DNA of 64,000 nt from Bacillus sonorensis NBRC 101234 = KCTC 13918 (GCF_001592005.1 NZ_BCVZ01000008.1:87334-151333), one strand, 5' to 3'; shown: positions 51,436-61,108, counted from the stretch's first letter. Made by a program: numbers and translations. The notes: generated by a model not told the origin, from the sequence alone.

Positions 51436-52011
51436 TCAAGATTTTCCTGATGTTAGTTTTTCTTTCAGGTCGATATTCAGAAGCAAGACATTAACCCGCG
51501 CTTCACTGAACATGGATGCCTTTTTTGTGTGTACCTCAACCAATTGCTGCAGCTGTTTTTTCGATATTCCCGTCAGCCGGCTGATTCTCGGAATTTGCGC
51601 TGCTGCTCCGGCAGGACTGATATCGGGGTCTAATCCCGATGCGGAATTTGTGACCAAATCGATCGGCAGTTGATTGACAGGTACATCGGGATTCTCCCGC
51701 TTCCATTTTTCAATGGATGTTTTTACGCGTTTCAGCAAAGCGGGATTTGACGGAGCTTCATTTGGCGATCCGGATCCTGAGGCATCATAGCCGATGCTTG
51801 ATACTCTGCTGTTAAAATAGCGCGGATCAGTGAATGGCTGGCCAATTAATTCAGATCCAACAGCCTCTCCTTTTTTGTCATAAACAAGGCTTCCCATCGA
51901 TTTTTCAGGCATTACGGCTTGTGAAATGCTGGTCAGAGCCAACGGATAAGCAAGTCCGCAAACGATCATCAAGAGCAGACTGATTCTGATAACAGGGCCG
52001 ATTTCCTTCAT
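51436..52011 (-). CDS. kdpC: K+-transporting ATPase subunit KdpC
   Basis: This 191-residue subunit has one N-terminal membrane helix (ISLLLMIVCGLAYPLALTSISQAV) and an extracytoplasmic domain with the family motifs GSELIGQPFTDPRYFNSRVSS and ASGLDPDISPAGAAAQIPRI. KdpC stabilises the KdpFABC complex and raises its ATP affinity. It lies between kdpB and the short kdpD with almost no spacing. Confidence 0.95.
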   Translation of the reverse strand: MKEIGPVIRISLLLMIVCGLAYPLALTSISQAVMPEKSMGSLVYDKKGEAVGSELIGQPFTDPRYFNSRVSSIGYDASGSGSPNEAPSNPALLKRVKTSIEKWKRENPDVPVNQLPIDLVTNSASGLDPDISPAGAAAQIPRISRLTGISKKQLQQLVEVHTKKASMFSEARVNVLLLNIDLKEKLTSGKS

Positions 52012-52023
52012 GATTGATCCTCC

Positions 52024-54087
52024 TCACACCATGATCTGCATGATCATATCGATCAGCTTAATTCCAATAAACGGGACGAGCACACCGCCAAGTCCGTACA
52101 TCAATAAATTGCGGGCCAACAGCGCGTTTGAATTCATCGGCTTGTATGCGACTCCCCTTATTGCCAGCGGCACAAGCAGCGGAATGATCAGCGCATTAAA
52201 TATCAGCGCCGATAAAATCGCCGACATCGGCGAAGCGAGTCCCATGATATTTAACGATGCCATTTGGGGAATCGCCGTCATAAACATCGCAGGAATAATC
52301 GCAAAATATTTGGCGATATCATTTGCGATACTGAAAGTTGTCAAAGCGCCGCGGGTCATGAGCAGCTGTTTTCCGATCGATACGACCTCAATAATTTTCG
52401 TCGGGTCGGAATCGAGATCAACCATATTGGCCGCTTCCTTTGCTGCCGTTGTTCCGCTGTTCATGGCAAGCCCGACATCGGCCTGCGCCAGCGCAGGCGC
52501 GTCATTTGTTCCATCGCCTGTCATAGCGACCAGCTTTCCTTCTGCTTGTTCGCGTTTGATCACATCGATCTTGTCTTTTGGTTTACTTTCCGCGATAAAA
52601 TCATCCACCCCGGCTTCCTTTGCAATCGTGGCCGCTGTTAAAGGGTTGTCGCCTGTACACATGATCGTTTTAATCCCCATTTTCCGAAGCTTTTCAAAGC
52701 GTTCTCTCATCCCCGGTTTTACGGTATCCTTTAAATAAATCAAACCGTACAGTTGATCCCCGGCAGCCACAGCCAGAGGGGTGCCGCCTTCTTTTGAAAT
52801 TCGCTCGCTTTCCCGGTCAAAATCAGGCGGGACCGTTCCGCCGTTCTGTATCACCCATTTTTTCACCGCGTCAACGGCGCCTTTGCGAATGGCTGTTCCA
52901 TCCGGAAGGTTGATGCCGCTCATCCTGGTTTCCGCCTTGAATTCTATACATTCCCCGTCTTCGGCGGCAGAAGCGTCAAATGGAATGGATTGTTTTTTGG
53001 CAAGCTCGATGATCGAACGTCCTTCAGGCGTTTCATCATGAATGGAACAGAGCGCCGCGTATTCGCCGACCGTTTGAAGCGTTTCTTGGCCGGCCGGGAC
53101 AAACTCGCTCGCCATCCGGTTTCCAAATGTGATCGTTCCGGTTTTATCAAGAATAATCGTATTAATATCACCGGCGGCTTCAACCGCTTTACCTGACATC
53201 GCAAGTACGTTAAAACGGGTGACGCGATCCATGCCGGCAATGCCGATAGCCGACAGAAGCCCTCCGATTGTCGTCGGAATCAGGCAGACCAGCAGTGCAA
53301 TCAAGACCGCCGGGTCAATGTGAAAGCCGAGATAATCCGTAAAAAACGGAAGTGTCGCGACAACGATGAGAAAGATGATGGTCAGGCTCGTCAACACTGT
53401 ATTCAACGCGATTTCATTCGGTGTTTTTTGTCTTTCCGCCCCTTCAACTAAAGCGATCATCTGGTCTAAAAATGTTTCGCCGGGGTCACTTGTGATTTTT
53501 ACTTTAATCGAGTCGCTGACAACCCGGGTTCCTCCGGTAACGGAGCTGAAATCGCCTCCCGGCTCTTTTATGACAGGCGCTGATTCACCCGTTATGGCCG
53601 ATTCATCAACTGAAGCGAGACCGCTGATCACTTCGCCGTCGCCGGGGATCATTTCTCCTTGGGAAACAATGACAACGTCTCCTTTTCGCAATTCGTCAGA
53701 CGATGCTTTTTTCGTCTTTCCGTCACCTGTTACTTTATTGGCCCATACTCCTTTCTTCGTTTGTTTTAAAGAATCGGCCTGCGCTTTTCCTCTTCCTTCA
53801 GCAAGCGCCTCGGCGAAGTTGGCGAATAAAACCGTCAACAGCAAAATGACGGATACCGCCGGATTGAACCATGGATTTGCCGTACTGCCGAAAAACTGCG
53901 GAAACACAGACAGCAGTATTGTTATCAAAAATCCCATTTCAACGATAAACATAATTGGATTTTTAGCCATCGTTTTCGGATGTAATTTGATAAAAGCCCT
54001 TTTAACCGCGTCCTTTACGATCGATTGATTCGACATTTGGCCCGAATCTGATTCGAGGTGCGGATGGGCATGGTTCAAATCATTCAT
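52024..54087 (-). CDS. kdpB: K+-transporting P-type ATPase subunit KdpB
   Basis: This 687-residue class IA P-type ATPase powers high-affinity K+ uptake. The phosphorylated aspartate is Asp314 in DKTGT, the dephosphorylation motif TGES is at 166-169, the P-domain motif is [16 protein letters not shown], and [10 protein letters not shown] is the membrane motif of KdpB. The start at 54087 follows GAGAGG; a long upstream extension overlaps kdpA in another frame and is not used. The C-terminus ends just before kdpC. Confidence 0.96.
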   Translation of the reverse strand: MNDLNHAHPHLESDSGQMSNQSIVKDAVKRAFIKLHPKTMAKNPIMFIVEMGFLITILLSVFPQFFGSTANPWFNPAVSVILLLTVLFANFAEALAEGRGKAQADSLKQTKKGVWANKVTGDGKTKKASSDELRKGDVVIVSQGEMIPGDGEVISGLASVDESAITGESAPVIKEPGGDFSSVTGGTRVVSDSIKVKITSDPGETFLDQMIALVEGAERQKTPNEIALNTVLTSLTIIFLIVVATLPFFTDYLGFHIDPAVLIALLVCLIPTTIGGLLSAIGIAGMDRVTRFNVLAMSGKAVEAAGDINTIILDKTGTITFGNRMASEFVPAGQETLQTVGEYAALCSIHDETPEGRSIIELAKKQSIPFDASAAEDGECIEFKAETRMSGINLPDGTAIRKGAVDAVKKWVIQNGGTVPPDFDRESERISKEGGTPLAVAAGDQLYGLIYLKDTVKPGMRERFEKLRKMGIKTIMCTGDNPLTAATIAKEAGVDDFIAESKPKDKIDVIKREQAEGKLVAMTGDGTNDAPALAQADVGLAMNSGTTAAKEAANMVDLDSDPTKIIEVVSIGKQLLMTRGALTTFSIANDIAKYFAIIPAMFMTAIPQMASLNIMGLASPMSAILSALIFNALIIPLLVPLAIRGVAYKPMNSNALLARNLLMYGLGGVLVPFIGIKLIDMIMQIMV

Positions 54088-54104
54088 GTTATGCATCCTC
54101 TCTT

Positions 54105-55775
54105 TCATAATGTTAAAAATTCCGCGGCCGGTCCTAACACCAGGACAGGGAAGAAGGTCAACGCTCCGACAATCAAAATCGAGGTGATGAAAATGCCGGC
54201 GAAAATACTTGAATCTGTCCGGAATGTCCCAATGGTTTCCGGGACGGTTTTTTTCTTGCACAACGATCCGGCGACCGCCAATAGCGTAACAATTGAGAAA
54301 TAACGGCCGATGAACATCACGATTCCTGTCGATAAGTTCCAGAATGGCGTCGCGTCCTTCAGCCCTTCAAATCCTGAACCATTATTAGCGGCCGAAGACG
54401 TAAATTCGTATAAAATTTGGCTGATCCCATGGAAACCTGGATTTGAAATCGCCTCCCGCCCCACCTGAGTAAAGATGGCAAGCGCCGAGGCCCCCAATAT
54501 CAACAACGGATGAATCAACAGGGTGACTGCTAAAAGCTTCATTTCTTTTCCTTCAATTTTTTTGCCCAAAAATTCAGGCGTTCTTCCGACCATTAATCCC
54601 GACAAGAAAACAGTGATCATCGCATAGAGCAGTATATTCATAAATCCGGCGCCAAAGCCGCCGAACACCGTGTTCAGCATCATATTGAGCAATGCCAAGA
54701 GGCCTGTAAGCGGCGCAAGCGTATCATGCATCGTATTGACCGCTCCTGTCTCACTCGCAGTTGTGACCATCGCATAAAAGGCTGAATACACAGTTCCAAA
54801 ACGGACTTCTTTTCCTTCCATACTGCCTTCCCCATGCTGGATACCCGTTTGATTGATCACCGGATTTCCGCCGGATTCGGTTATGAAGGCTGCACCAACC
54901 ATGAATAAAAACAACAAGCCTGCCGAAATGAAAAGGATTCGACCCTGCTTCAGATTTCCAACCATTTTTCCATAGGTAAACGGCAGGGAAACGGTCATCA
55001 ACAGCATAAGTAACATTTGCAGCGCATTGCTCCACCCATTTGGATTTTCGAATGGATGTGCCGAGTTTACGCCGAAATACCCCCCTCCGTTGTTTCCGAG
55101 CTCTTTAATCGATAAAAAGGACGCGACAGGCCCCCGCAAAATCGATTGCTCCCCTCCGGTTATCGTTTTTACGGTTACGGAAGAATCAAGTGTTTGCGGT
55201 ACACCGAGACCCACAAAAACAATTGTCGCAACCACTGCAATCGGCAGCAGAATTCGAGTGATGCAGCGGATGAGATCAATGTAAAAATTTCCGAACGGCT
55301 TTCCGGCTAGTCCGCGAATCATCGCAATGGCAGCTGCAAGCGCAGTGGCCGGCGCGGCAAACATTAAAAAGATAATGGCCGTCATTTGTGAAAACAGAGA
55401 AAGCCCGGTTTCACCGCTGTAATGCTGCAAATTCGTATTGGTCATAAAACTGATCGCCGTATTAAACGCAAGTGTCGGCTCCATTCCCGCAATATGAGCA
55501 GGATTTAAGGGCAGCACTCCCTGAAGCCGGAATACGAGGTAAACGATCAATATCATAACCGTATTCGTGACAATTAAAGCGGCGGCGTACTTTTTCCAGG
55601 ATTGGTTTTCCGCTTTCACACCGCCGATGCGATAAAACACGCGTTCAACCGGATAAAAAAACCTATCGATTGCAGAAGGGGCGTAGTCGAATACTTTTGC
55701 TATGTAAAGCCCCATTGGTTTAGCCAGCAATAAAGCGATCAGCAGGATGCAGCATATGGAAATAAACGCTGTCAT
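54105..55775 (-). CDS. kdpA: K+-transporting ATPase subunit KdpA
   Basis: This 556-residue channel-like subunit is related to Trk/Ktr/KcsA and selects K+ through four pore loops, including [15 protein letters not shown] and [20 protein letters not shown]. The start at 55775 follows GGGGGT; the longer frame back to 55982 runs through kdpF and is a shadow. It ends 17 bases before kdpB. Confidence 0.95.
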   Translation of the reverse strand: MTAFISICCILLIALLLAKPMGLYIAKVFDYAPSAIDRFFYPVERVFYRIGGVKAENQSWKKYAAALIVTNTVMILIVYLVFRLQGVLPLNPAHIAGMEPTLAFNTAISFMTNTNLQHYSGETGLSLFSQMTAIIFLMFAAPATALAAAIAMIRGLAGKPFGNFYIDLIRCITRILLPIAVVATIVFVGLGVPQTLDSSVTVKTITGGEQSILRGPVASFLSIKELGNNGGGYFGVNSAHPFENPNGWSNALQMLLMLLMTVSLPFTYGKMVGNLKQGRILFISAGLLFLFMVGAAFITESGGNPVINQTGIQHGEGSMEGKEVRFGTVYSAFYAMVTTASETGAVNTMHDTLAPLTGLLALLNMMLNTVFGGFGAGFMNILLYAMITVFLSGLMVGRTPEFLGKKIEGKEMKLLAVTLLIHPLLILGASALAIFTQVGREAISNPGFHGISQILYEFTSSAANNGSGFEGLKDATPFWNLSTGIVMFIGRYFSIVTLLAVAGSLCKKKTVPETIGTFRTDSSIFAGIFITSILIVGALTFFPVLVLGPAAEFLTL

Positions 55776-55801
55776 TTCTTTAACCCCCAATATGTTTACA
55801 G

Positions 55802-55879
55802 TTAAAATTTTTCCGGATTTAAAAGAGCGTACATCAAGTAGACAAACGCGGCGATGACCGCAGCTGCCAGTAACATCAT
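55802..55879 (-). CDS. kdpF: K+-transporting ATPase small subunit KdpF
   Basis: This 25-residue single-helix membrane peptide, MMLLAAAVIAAFVYLMYALLNPEKF, shows the KdpF pattern: a hydrophobic helix ending in YALLxPEKF. KdpF sits between KdpA and lipid and stabilises the complex. An AAGGAGG site lies eight bases before the start. It is too short for routine gene finders but is well supported by position and sequence. Confidence 0.92.
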   Translation of the reverse strand: MMLLAAAVIAAFVYLMYALLNPEKF

Positions 55880-55909
55880 CGGACATTCCTCCTTCCCCGG
55901 CTTTGTCGA

Positions 55910-55999
55910 TTAGCTGATCGTTTTTCCCGCCCATTTCAGCAATAACAGCATCACTGCTGCTAAACAGACGACGATGGCCCACATGGCGATATCCAGCAT
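55910..55999 (-). CDS. Second small membrane peptide at the head of the kdp operon
   Basis: ATG 55999, seven bases after an AAGGAGGTGA site, opens a 29-residue peptide: LDIAMWAIVVCLAAVMLLLLKWAGKTIS after Met1. One membrane helix (about 5-21) is followed by a basic amphipathic end. It lies between the riboswitch terminator and kdpF and would be co-expressed with the pump. It is not a KdpF copy, since it lacks PEKF. I know no named family; it may be an accessory subunit or regulator of Kdp. Confidence 0.7.
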   Translation of the reverse strand: MLDIAMWAIVVCLAAVMLLLLKWAGKTIS

Positions 56000-56017
56000 T
56001 TCCTCACCTCCTTGATT

Positions 56018-56250
56018 TTTTTGCATGAAAAAAAGCCGCAAGAGAACAAACCTCTTACGGCTTTGGTTTTGGGCACAGTTAAGAAACCGTGCTTTCCGCA
56101 CGCATTTGGGTTCTCTTCAAACGCTTGCGAGGTTAGCTGTCGGATTCAGGTGCAAAGAGTCACCTTACCTTTCAAAAGGATTCACCCCAAGTGGCCGCGC
56201 CACAAAAAATGGTTCCCCCGCTTCCAGTCTGGAATTCAGCGATTACGATA
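56018..56250 (-). promoter_or_regulatory. ydaO/yuaA-type c-di-AMP riboswitch
   Basis: On the minus strand the leader holds the ydaO motif pieces in order: ATCGCTGAATTCC, GAAGCGGGGGAACC, TTGGGGTGAATCC, AAGGTAAGGTGACTC, CACCTGAATCCGACAG, CTAACCTCGCAAGCG and GAAGAG. A terminator follows (AAAGCCGTAAGAGG/TCTCTTGCGGCTTT with a T run, 56023-56066). High c-di-AMP, which signals ample K+, should stop transcription of the kdp operon. Confidence 0.93.
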
Positions 56251-56255
56251 ATTGG

Positions 56256-56453
56256 AAATTTTATTCAGATTTTTGATGAGATTTATAATACGCTCGTTGC
56301 ATATTAGTGTAAAGCTTCATAAATGACCAAATTGGCTTATTTTTATCTTTTATCAGCCTTTTACAGCATCAAATCATTTGATTACTTCTATTTTCTTATT
56401 ATCCCTGACATTTTCTTGATCTCCACTTGTGAATAAAGGGTTGGGAACAATCC
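56256..56453. other. kdp promoter region
   Basis: Apart from the promoter at 56285-56313 this AT-rich spacer holds no visible gene. Confidence 0.5.
56285..56313 (-). promoter_or_regulatory. SigA promoter of the kdp operon
   Basis: On the minus strand TTTACA (56308-56313) and TATTAT (56285-56290) are 17 bases apart, about 30 bases upstream of the riboswitch aptamer. Confidence 0.75.
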
Positions 56454-56483
56454 AAAAAACACCGTCCGAACATTCGAACGGTG
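56454..56483 (-). terminator. Terminator of ytbE
   Basis: CACCGTTCGAA and TTCGGACGGTG form an 11-base stem with one G-U pair, followed by six T residues on the minus strand. Confidence 0.85.
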
Positions 56484-56492
56484 CCTTCCATT

Positions 56493-57341
56493 TTAAAAAT
56501 CAAAGTTATCAGGATCTGGGCCGACCCGGGTATTCTCGTTTAAAGCATCGATTTGCGCCATCTCCTCATTGGTCAGCTCAAAATCGAATATATCCGCGTT
56601 TTCTGCGATCCGATGCGCTTTTGTCGATTTTGGAATCGTGATGACGCCGTTTTGCAAATCCCAGCGCAAAATCACCTGGGCTGCGGTTTTGCCATGCTTT
56701 TTCGCGATGTCCTTCAGAAGGTGATGATCAAGCAATTGTCCCTGCATTAATGGGGACCATGCTTCAAGCTGAATTCCATGCGCTCTGCAAAATGATTGCA
56801 GCTCCTTTTGCGTCAGGCGCGGATGGCACTCGACTTGGTTGACCATCGGTTTGATTTTCGCATCCTTCATCAAGTCTTCAAGATGATGGATTTGAAAGTT
56901 GCTGACGCCGATCGCTTTGACGCGTCCAGCTTCATAAAGAGTTTCAAGCGCCCGCCACGCCTCTTTATACCGGCCTTCAACGGGCCAATGGATCAGAAAT
57001 AAATCCAATTGATCAAGCCCGAGTTTGCTGAGGCTCTTCTCATAGGCCGCGATTGTCTCTTCATATCCTAAATCTTCATTCCAGACCTTTGATGTCACAA
57101 ATAGATCTTCTCGTGAAATGCCTGCCTCTTGCAAGCCTTGACGGATGCCTTCCCCGACTCCCTCCTCATTTCCGTATATCGCTGCCGTGTCAATGCTCCG
57201 GTAGCCGTGGGCGATGGCCGTCTTCACGGCATTCACCAGTTCCGGCCCTTCTTCCACTTTAAACACCCCGATGCCAAACCAGGGCATTTTCACGCCATTA
57301 TGCAATTCTGTTCGATCTTGTAAATGTGTTGCAGTCATCAT
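56493..57341 (-). CDS. ytbE: Aldo/keto reductase YtbE
   Basis: This roughly 282-residue NADPH-dependent (alpha/beta)8 aldo-keto reductase has the catalytic tetrad visible as Asp in YRSIDTAAIYGNE with its Tyr, Lys in VTSKVWN and His in FLIHWPVEG. The cofactor motif is IPKSTKAHRI. It reduces aldehydes or ketones; the substrate is broad or unknown. The start at 57341 follows AGGAGG, and a second ATG at 57338 is almost as good. It follows ytbD by 28 bases, in the B. subtilis order. Confidence 0.92.
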   Translation of the reverse strand: MMTATHLQDRTELHNGVKMPWFGIGVFKVEEGPELVNAVKTAIAHGYRSIDTAAIYGNEEGVGEGIRQGLQEAGISREDLFVTSKVWNEDLGYEETIAAYEKSLSKLGLDQLDLFLIHWPVEGRYKEAWRALETLYEAGRVKAIGVSNFQIHHLEDLMKDAKIKPMVNQVECHPRLTQKELQSFCRAHGIQLEAWSPLMQGQLLDHHLLKDIAKKHGKTAAQVILRWDLQNGVITIPKSTKAHRIAENADIFDFELTNEEMAQIDALNENTRVGPDPDNFDF

Positions 57342-57369
57342 ATGAGACCTCCTGTTATCCATTTTGTTT

Positions 57370-58596
57370 TCAGATGCAATCCCCTAAATTTTTTTGCAAG
57401 TTGCGGCCATCGTGTTGTTCTTTGCGTTCAAGAGCAAGGCTCAAGCCTGTCAGCACGACGGCGCCCAACACCATGAATCCGCCCACCCATGCGGTATGAA
57501 TGAGTCCGACCGATTCTGTGATCACCCCCCCTAAATATGATCCGATGGCAATGCCTGCATTAAAGGCCGCAATATTGACGGCAGATGCGACATCCACCGC
57601 ACCCGGTACAAACCGTTCGGCAAGCATGACGACATAAACCTGCAGCCCCGGAACATTCATGAAAGCCAAAAATCCCATCAAAATGATCGTGATCAAGCCT
57701 GCCAGCTTAAAAGGCGCTGTAAACGCCAAGACGAAAAGCACGGCAGCCTGGGCGATAAACATATAAAACAATGCGGTCAGCGGCTTTTTGTTTGCGGCTT
57801 TACCGCCAATGATGTTGCCGAGCGCAATGGCAATGCCGTATACAAGCAAAATGACAGCGACGGCTTCTTCTTTAAAACCGGTGACATGCTGCAGCAGCGG
57901 GGACAAGTACGTAAAGACGACAAACGTGCCTCCGTATCCCAAAGCGGTAATGATAAATAAAAGCAATAACCGGCCGCTTTTCACAAGCTTCAGCTGACTG
58001 CGGAATGTCGTCCGGACGCCTTTCGGCAAGTCGCCAGGCACAAGGATGCTGTTTGCAATAAAAGCCAATACGCCGACGGCGACGATCGCAATAAAGGCAA
58101 ACCTCCAGCCGAATTGCTGCCCAATAAAAGTGCCGATCGGAACACCCGTAATCGTCGCGACGGTCAGCCCCGTAAACATGATGGAAATCGCTCCGGCTCT
58201 TTTATGCTCCGGAACAAGGCCGGCGGCAATCGTCGAGCCGATCGACATAAAAACACCGTGTGAAAATGCGGAGAGCACGCGGGCGGTCAAAAGAACGCCG
58301 ATGCTTCCGGCACATGCGGCAATGCCGTTCCCGATCATAAACACCATCATAATCAACAGCAGTAACGTTTTCCGGGACATAACCGATGTAACGGCTGTTA
58401 AAACAGGCGCTCCGAACGTGACTCCCAAGGCGTATAAAGATACGGTCAGCCCTGCTGTCGTAACCGAAATATGCAGATCATCGGCAATCAGCGGCAGCAG
58501 GCCAACGCTGATAAACTCTGTCGTGCCGATCGCGAATGCGCTGACGGCCAAAGCCAAAAGCGCTAATATACTTCGTTTTTTATGAAAAGAAGACAT
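57370..58596 (-). CDS. ytbD: MFS exporter YtbD
   Basis: This 408-residue, 12-helix major facilitator of the DHA1 drug-exporter type has motif A-like RKTLLLLIMMVFMIGNG and the helix-5 antiporter motif GLTVATITGVPIGTFIGQQFGWR. It probably exports a toxic small molecule. It forms an operon with ytbE and is divergent from the HxlR regulator gene ytcD, whose operators lie in the shared intergenic region. Confidence 0.9.
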   Translation of the reverse strand: MSSFHKKRSILALLALAVSAFAIGTTEFISVGLLPLIADDLHISVTTAGLTVSLYALGVTFGAPVLTAVTSVMSRKTLLLLIMMVFMIGNGIAACAGSIGVLLTARVLSAFSHGVFMSIGSTIAAGLVPEHKRAGAISIMFTGLTVATITGVPIGTFIGQQFGWRFAFIAIVAVGVLAFIANSILVPGDLPKGVRTTFRSQLKLVKSGRLLLLFIITALGYGGTFVVFTYLSPLLQHVTGFKEEAVAVILLVYGIAIALGNIIGGKAANKKPLTALFYMFIAQAAVLFVLAFTAPFKLAGLITIILMGFLAFMNVPGLQVYVVMLAERFVPGAVDVASAVNIAAFNAGIAIGSYLGGVITESVGLIHTAWVGGFMVLGAVVLTGLSLALERKEQHDGRNLQKNLGDCI

Positions 58597-58678
58597 TTGA
58601 TTCCCCCTATGATTTTGGTATAGCGAATTGTTGCCGGCAAATGATATTATGGTACATATCAGTGATAAAAAAAAGTAC

Positions 58679-58692
58679 GCACTTGCAAGTAC
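58679..58692. promoter_or_regulatory. YtcD operator, site 1
   Basis: GCACTT-GC-AAGTAC differs by one base from a perfect dyad and shares its half-sites with site 2. It lies between ytbD and ytcD, nearer ytbD. Confidence 0.65.
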
Positions 58693-58711
58693 TATAGGAA
58701 CTGAAAAGTAT

Positions 58712-58735
58712 GATAGGCACTTTTAAGTGCCTATC
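58712..58735. promoter_or_regulatory. YtcD operator, site 2
   Basis: GATAGGCACTT-TT-AAGTGCCTATC is a perfect 24-base palindrome directly upstream of the ytcD ribosome binding site. Its core GCACTT-N2-AAGTGC repeats site 1, with centres 38 bases apart. Confidence 0.75.
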
Positions 58736-58750
58736 GATCGGAGGAAGAAT

Positions 58751-59146
58751 ATGAAGCAGAAAAAATACAATATTTCGGTTGAAGCAACTCTCGAAGTCAT
58801 CGGCGGAAAGTGGAAATGCGTCATCCTCTGCCATTTGACGCACGGTAAAAAGCGGACAAGCGAATTGAAGCGGCTCATGCCGAACATTACGCAAAAAATG
58901 CTGACCCAGCAATTGCGGGAATTAGAAGAAGACGGCGTCATTAACCGGATCGTATACCAGCAGGTTCCTCCAAAAGTGGAATATGAGCTCAGCGAATACG
59001 GCTGGACCCTGCGGAATATCTTGGACTCGCTGTGCGCATGGGGTGAAAAACATATCACAAGGGTCTACGGAGATAAATTCGCAGTTTTGGAAGACAGTGT
59101 GCTGAATGATAAATTAAAGGAAAAGCCCGGCATTCAGGAAAAATAA
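58751..59146 (+). CDS. ytcD: HxlR-family regulator YtcD
   Basis: This 131-residue winged-helix regulator of the HxlR type has the family core VIGGKWKCVILCHLTHGKKRTSELKRLMPNITQKMLTQQLRELEEDGVINRIVY and EYELSEYGWTL. HxlR proteins bind as dimers and often sense quinones, aldehydes or thiol stress. It is divergent from ytbD-ytbE and probably represses both directions through the GCACTT dyads. The start at 58751 follows GGAGG. No conserved cysteine stands out beyond those in WKCVILCH. Confidence 0.93.
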   Translation: MKQKKYNISVEATLEVIGGKWKCVILCHLTHGKKRTSELKRLMPNITQKMLTQQLRELEEDGVINRIVYQQVPPKVEYELSEYGWTLRNILDSLCAWGEKHITRVYGDKFAVLEDSVLNDKLKEKPGIQEK

Positions 59147-59150
59147 CAAA

Positions 59151-59185
59151 AACGACATTCCTTTGGGCGGAATGTCGTTTTTTAT
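59151..59185. terminator. Terminator of ytcD
   Basis: AAAACGACATTCC and GGAATGTCGTTTT form a perfect 13-base stem with a 7-base loop and a T run. The minus-strand side could also serve the HemD-like gene. Confidence 0.88.
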
Positions 59186-59190
59186 TTGCT

Positions 59191-59994
59191 TTACGAATAA
59201 TAGCGGGACAGTTCGACGATCATCGCCCCCATCCGCTCCAGCTCCGGAGCGAGCAGACGTTCAACCCCTTCCTCTCTCAGCGCTTCTGCCGTCACTTTCC
59301 CGACAGCGGCCGCTGTCACATGTTCCTGAAACGCTTTGACGATTTCTCCCGCGATACCTGCTTCTCTGGCGAAATTGAAAAGCGAACGGACTTGAACGGC
59401 GGTCGTGAAACAAACCGCATCCACCTCACGGCCGATGATCTCTTGACACAATAAGGAGACGGTTTCCTGCTTCGGAGGGGTATGCCGGTAAGGCAAAAGC
59501 GGGAATACGGATGCCCCTTTATCCTTTAAAAACGCCAGCAGCGCCGGCGCATTTTCTCCGTGGAGCTGCACCATGACCCGTTTTCCGGCCAAATCGTAAG
59601 GCTCAAGGGCGTGTATCAGCCCGCCCGTCGTACCGTCTTCATCAGACGCCTCCGGAGTAATGCCGAGCTTCTTTAAGGCAGACACGGTTTTGTATCCTCT
59701 TGATGCCGCCTTTGCCTGGCGGATTACGTGCAAAAACCGGTCACGGAGCCCAAGCTTCTCTGCAAGACTGACAAGGGTTTCTGTACCGATTCCAGTCGTA
59801 AAAACCGCCCAGTCGGCTTCCGATTCTACAAAGGCCTGCAATTCGGGCCCGACTTCTTTTTCCGCTAAAAATACGGTTCCTTGAAGAGAGCGGGCGACTG
59901 GAATCCCGCCTTGTTTTTCAATCAGCGTGCTGATCTCTTCGATTTTCCGCGAACCGCCGATGGCAATCCGTTTGCCGGTTAATCCTTTTCCCAC
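59191..59994 (-). CDS. Uroporphyrinogen-III synthase-like (HemD superfamily) protein
   Basis: This roughly 267-residue two-domain protein has a HemD fold: GKRIAIGGSRKIEEISTLIEKQGG at the start, WAVFTTGIGTETLV, VMVQLHGENAPALLAFLKDKGASVFPLLPYRH, and VDAVCFTTAVQVRSLFNF near residue 200. It lies apart from other hem genes, so it may be a specialised paralogue, for example for siroheme supply, or a homologue with another role. The start is taken as GTG at 59994, seven bases after GAGGG; the TTG at 60000 sits against the ribosome binding site. It is divergent from the bicupin gene. Confidence 0.8.
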   Translation of the reverse strand: MGKGLTGKRIAIGGSRKIEEISTLIEKQGGIPVARSLQGTVFLAEKEVGPELQAFVESEADWAVFTTGIGTETLVSLAEKLGLRDRFLHVIRQAKAASRGYKTVSALKKLGITPEASDEDGTTGGLIHALEPYDLAGKRVMVQLHGENAPALLAFLKDKGASVFPLLPYRHTPPKQETVSLLCQEIIGREVDAVCFTTAVQVRSLFNFAREAGIAGEIVKAFQEHVTAAAVGKVTAEALREEGVERLLAPELERMGAMIVELSRYYS

Positions 59995-60043
59995 TGCCAA
60001 TCCCTCTTTCTTTATCTTTTTATATGAATCTCAAGTTTTTCGG

Positions 60044-60073
60044 TTTACTAACATCTTCCATGTGAGATATGAT
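60044..60073 (+). promoter_or_regulatory. SigA promoter of the bicupin gene
   Basis: TTTACT (60044-60049) and TATGAT (60068-60073) are 18 bases apart, about 35 bases upstream of the start codon. Confidence 0.6.
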
Positions 60074-60107
60074 AGAATTATCAAAAAATTAACAGGAGGT
60101 TTTTCAG

Positions 60108-61058
60108 ATGTCGACCGATTCCCGTTTTGACACCCGTGCTGAACAATTGACGAAGCATGCCCGTTTTTTCGAGTATACCACCGCTTCCGATCCGATTGGA
60201 AGCGGAAGCATCAGTCCGGTGCCGGTTAAAGAATTCGGGCCGGAATTGTACCGGTCAGGGGATACGCGGATGATTCCATTGGACATCTCAAAAGAGCTTA
60301 AAACCGATTATCCCGCATCAAGCCCGTCCCTTCTCGCCCACTTTATCACGATTCGCAGGGGTGATACGATCAATACGAGCCCGAACGCGACAAGCGAATT
60401 ATATTACGTGATTGAGGGTTCCGGCAGCACAGATGTCAATGGAGAAACAATCCAGTGGCATAAAGGCGACTTTTTAACGCTGCCCGCAGGTTCAAACAGC
60501 CGCCATACCGCAGCGGAAGACGCATCCATCTATTATATAACAGACTCGCCGCTTCTCCGCTATTTAGGAGTAAACGCAGCTGAAGCGCGCTTTAAGCCGA
60601 CTCTTTACACCGCCGAACAGGCAAAAGAAAAATTAGCCGAAGCTGCCAATTCCCCCGACGCCCGCTTTCGCAACCGTATTTCTGTTCTGTTAAACAATGA
60701 TAAATTCGATCAGACGTTAACCATCACACACGTACTGTGGGCGATGTTCGGAATCGTTCCTCCGGGCTCCAAACAAGCGCCCCACAGCCATAAGTCGGTG
60801 GCTCTTGATTTTGTCGCCTATGCCGCGCCAGGGACGTATACATTGGTCGGCAGCCGGATCGATCCCAATACAAAAGAAATCATTGATCCGGTCAGAGTCG
60901 ACTGGGTAACCGGAAAAGCGTTCATTACACCGCCCGGGTTATGGCACTCCCACCATAACGAATCAGGCGAAGCCGCCTACATCATTCCGATTCAAGATGC
61001 CGGACTGCAAACGTACCTGCGGACATTGGATATTCAGTTTCAACATTATGAGAAATAA
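60108..61058 (+). CDS. Bicupin protein, gentisate-dioxygenase-like
   Basis: This 316-residue protein has two cupin domains, at about 85-145 (SELYYVIEGSGSTDVNGETIQWHKGDFLTLPAGSNSRH) and 215-300 (PHSHKSVALDFVAYAAPGTY, ending LWHSHHNESGEAA). The second keeps a His pair (HSHK, HSHH) that could hold a metal. The layout resembles gentisate 1,2-dioxygenase-like bicupins, but the first domain is weak in metal ligands, so a ring-cleaving activity is not assured. The start follows AGGAGG. It is monocistronic. Confidence 0.78.
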   Translation: MSTDSRFDTRAEQLTKHARFFEYTTASDPIGSGSISPVPVKEFGPELYRSGDTRMIPLDISKELKTDYPASSPSLLAHFITIRRGDTINTSPNATSELYYVIEGSGSTDVNGETIQWHKGDFLTLPAGSNSRHTAAEDASIYYITDSPLLRYLGVNAAEARFKPTLYTAEQAKEKLAEAANSPDARFRNRISVLLNNDKFDQTLTITHVLWAMFGIVPPGSKQAPHSHKSVALDFVAYAAPGTYTLVGSRIDPNTKEIIDPVRVDWVTGKAFITPPGLWHSHHNESGEAAYIIPIQDAGLQTYLRTLDIQFQHYEK

Positions 61059-61069
61059 AACGGGGTTTC

Positions 61070-61108
61070 AAAAAGGAGCCGGCATGTTTCGGTGGCGGCT
61101 CCTTTTTT
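61070..61108 (+). terminator. Terminator of the bicupin gene
   Basis: AAAAAGGAGCCG and CGGCTCCTTTTTT form a perfect 12-base stem with a 14-base loop and a T run. Confidence 0.88.

Noticed and set aside
53366..54028. 220-codon plus-strand frame inside kdpB
   Set aside because: Antisense shadow of KdpB, whose P-type ATPase motifs are intact.
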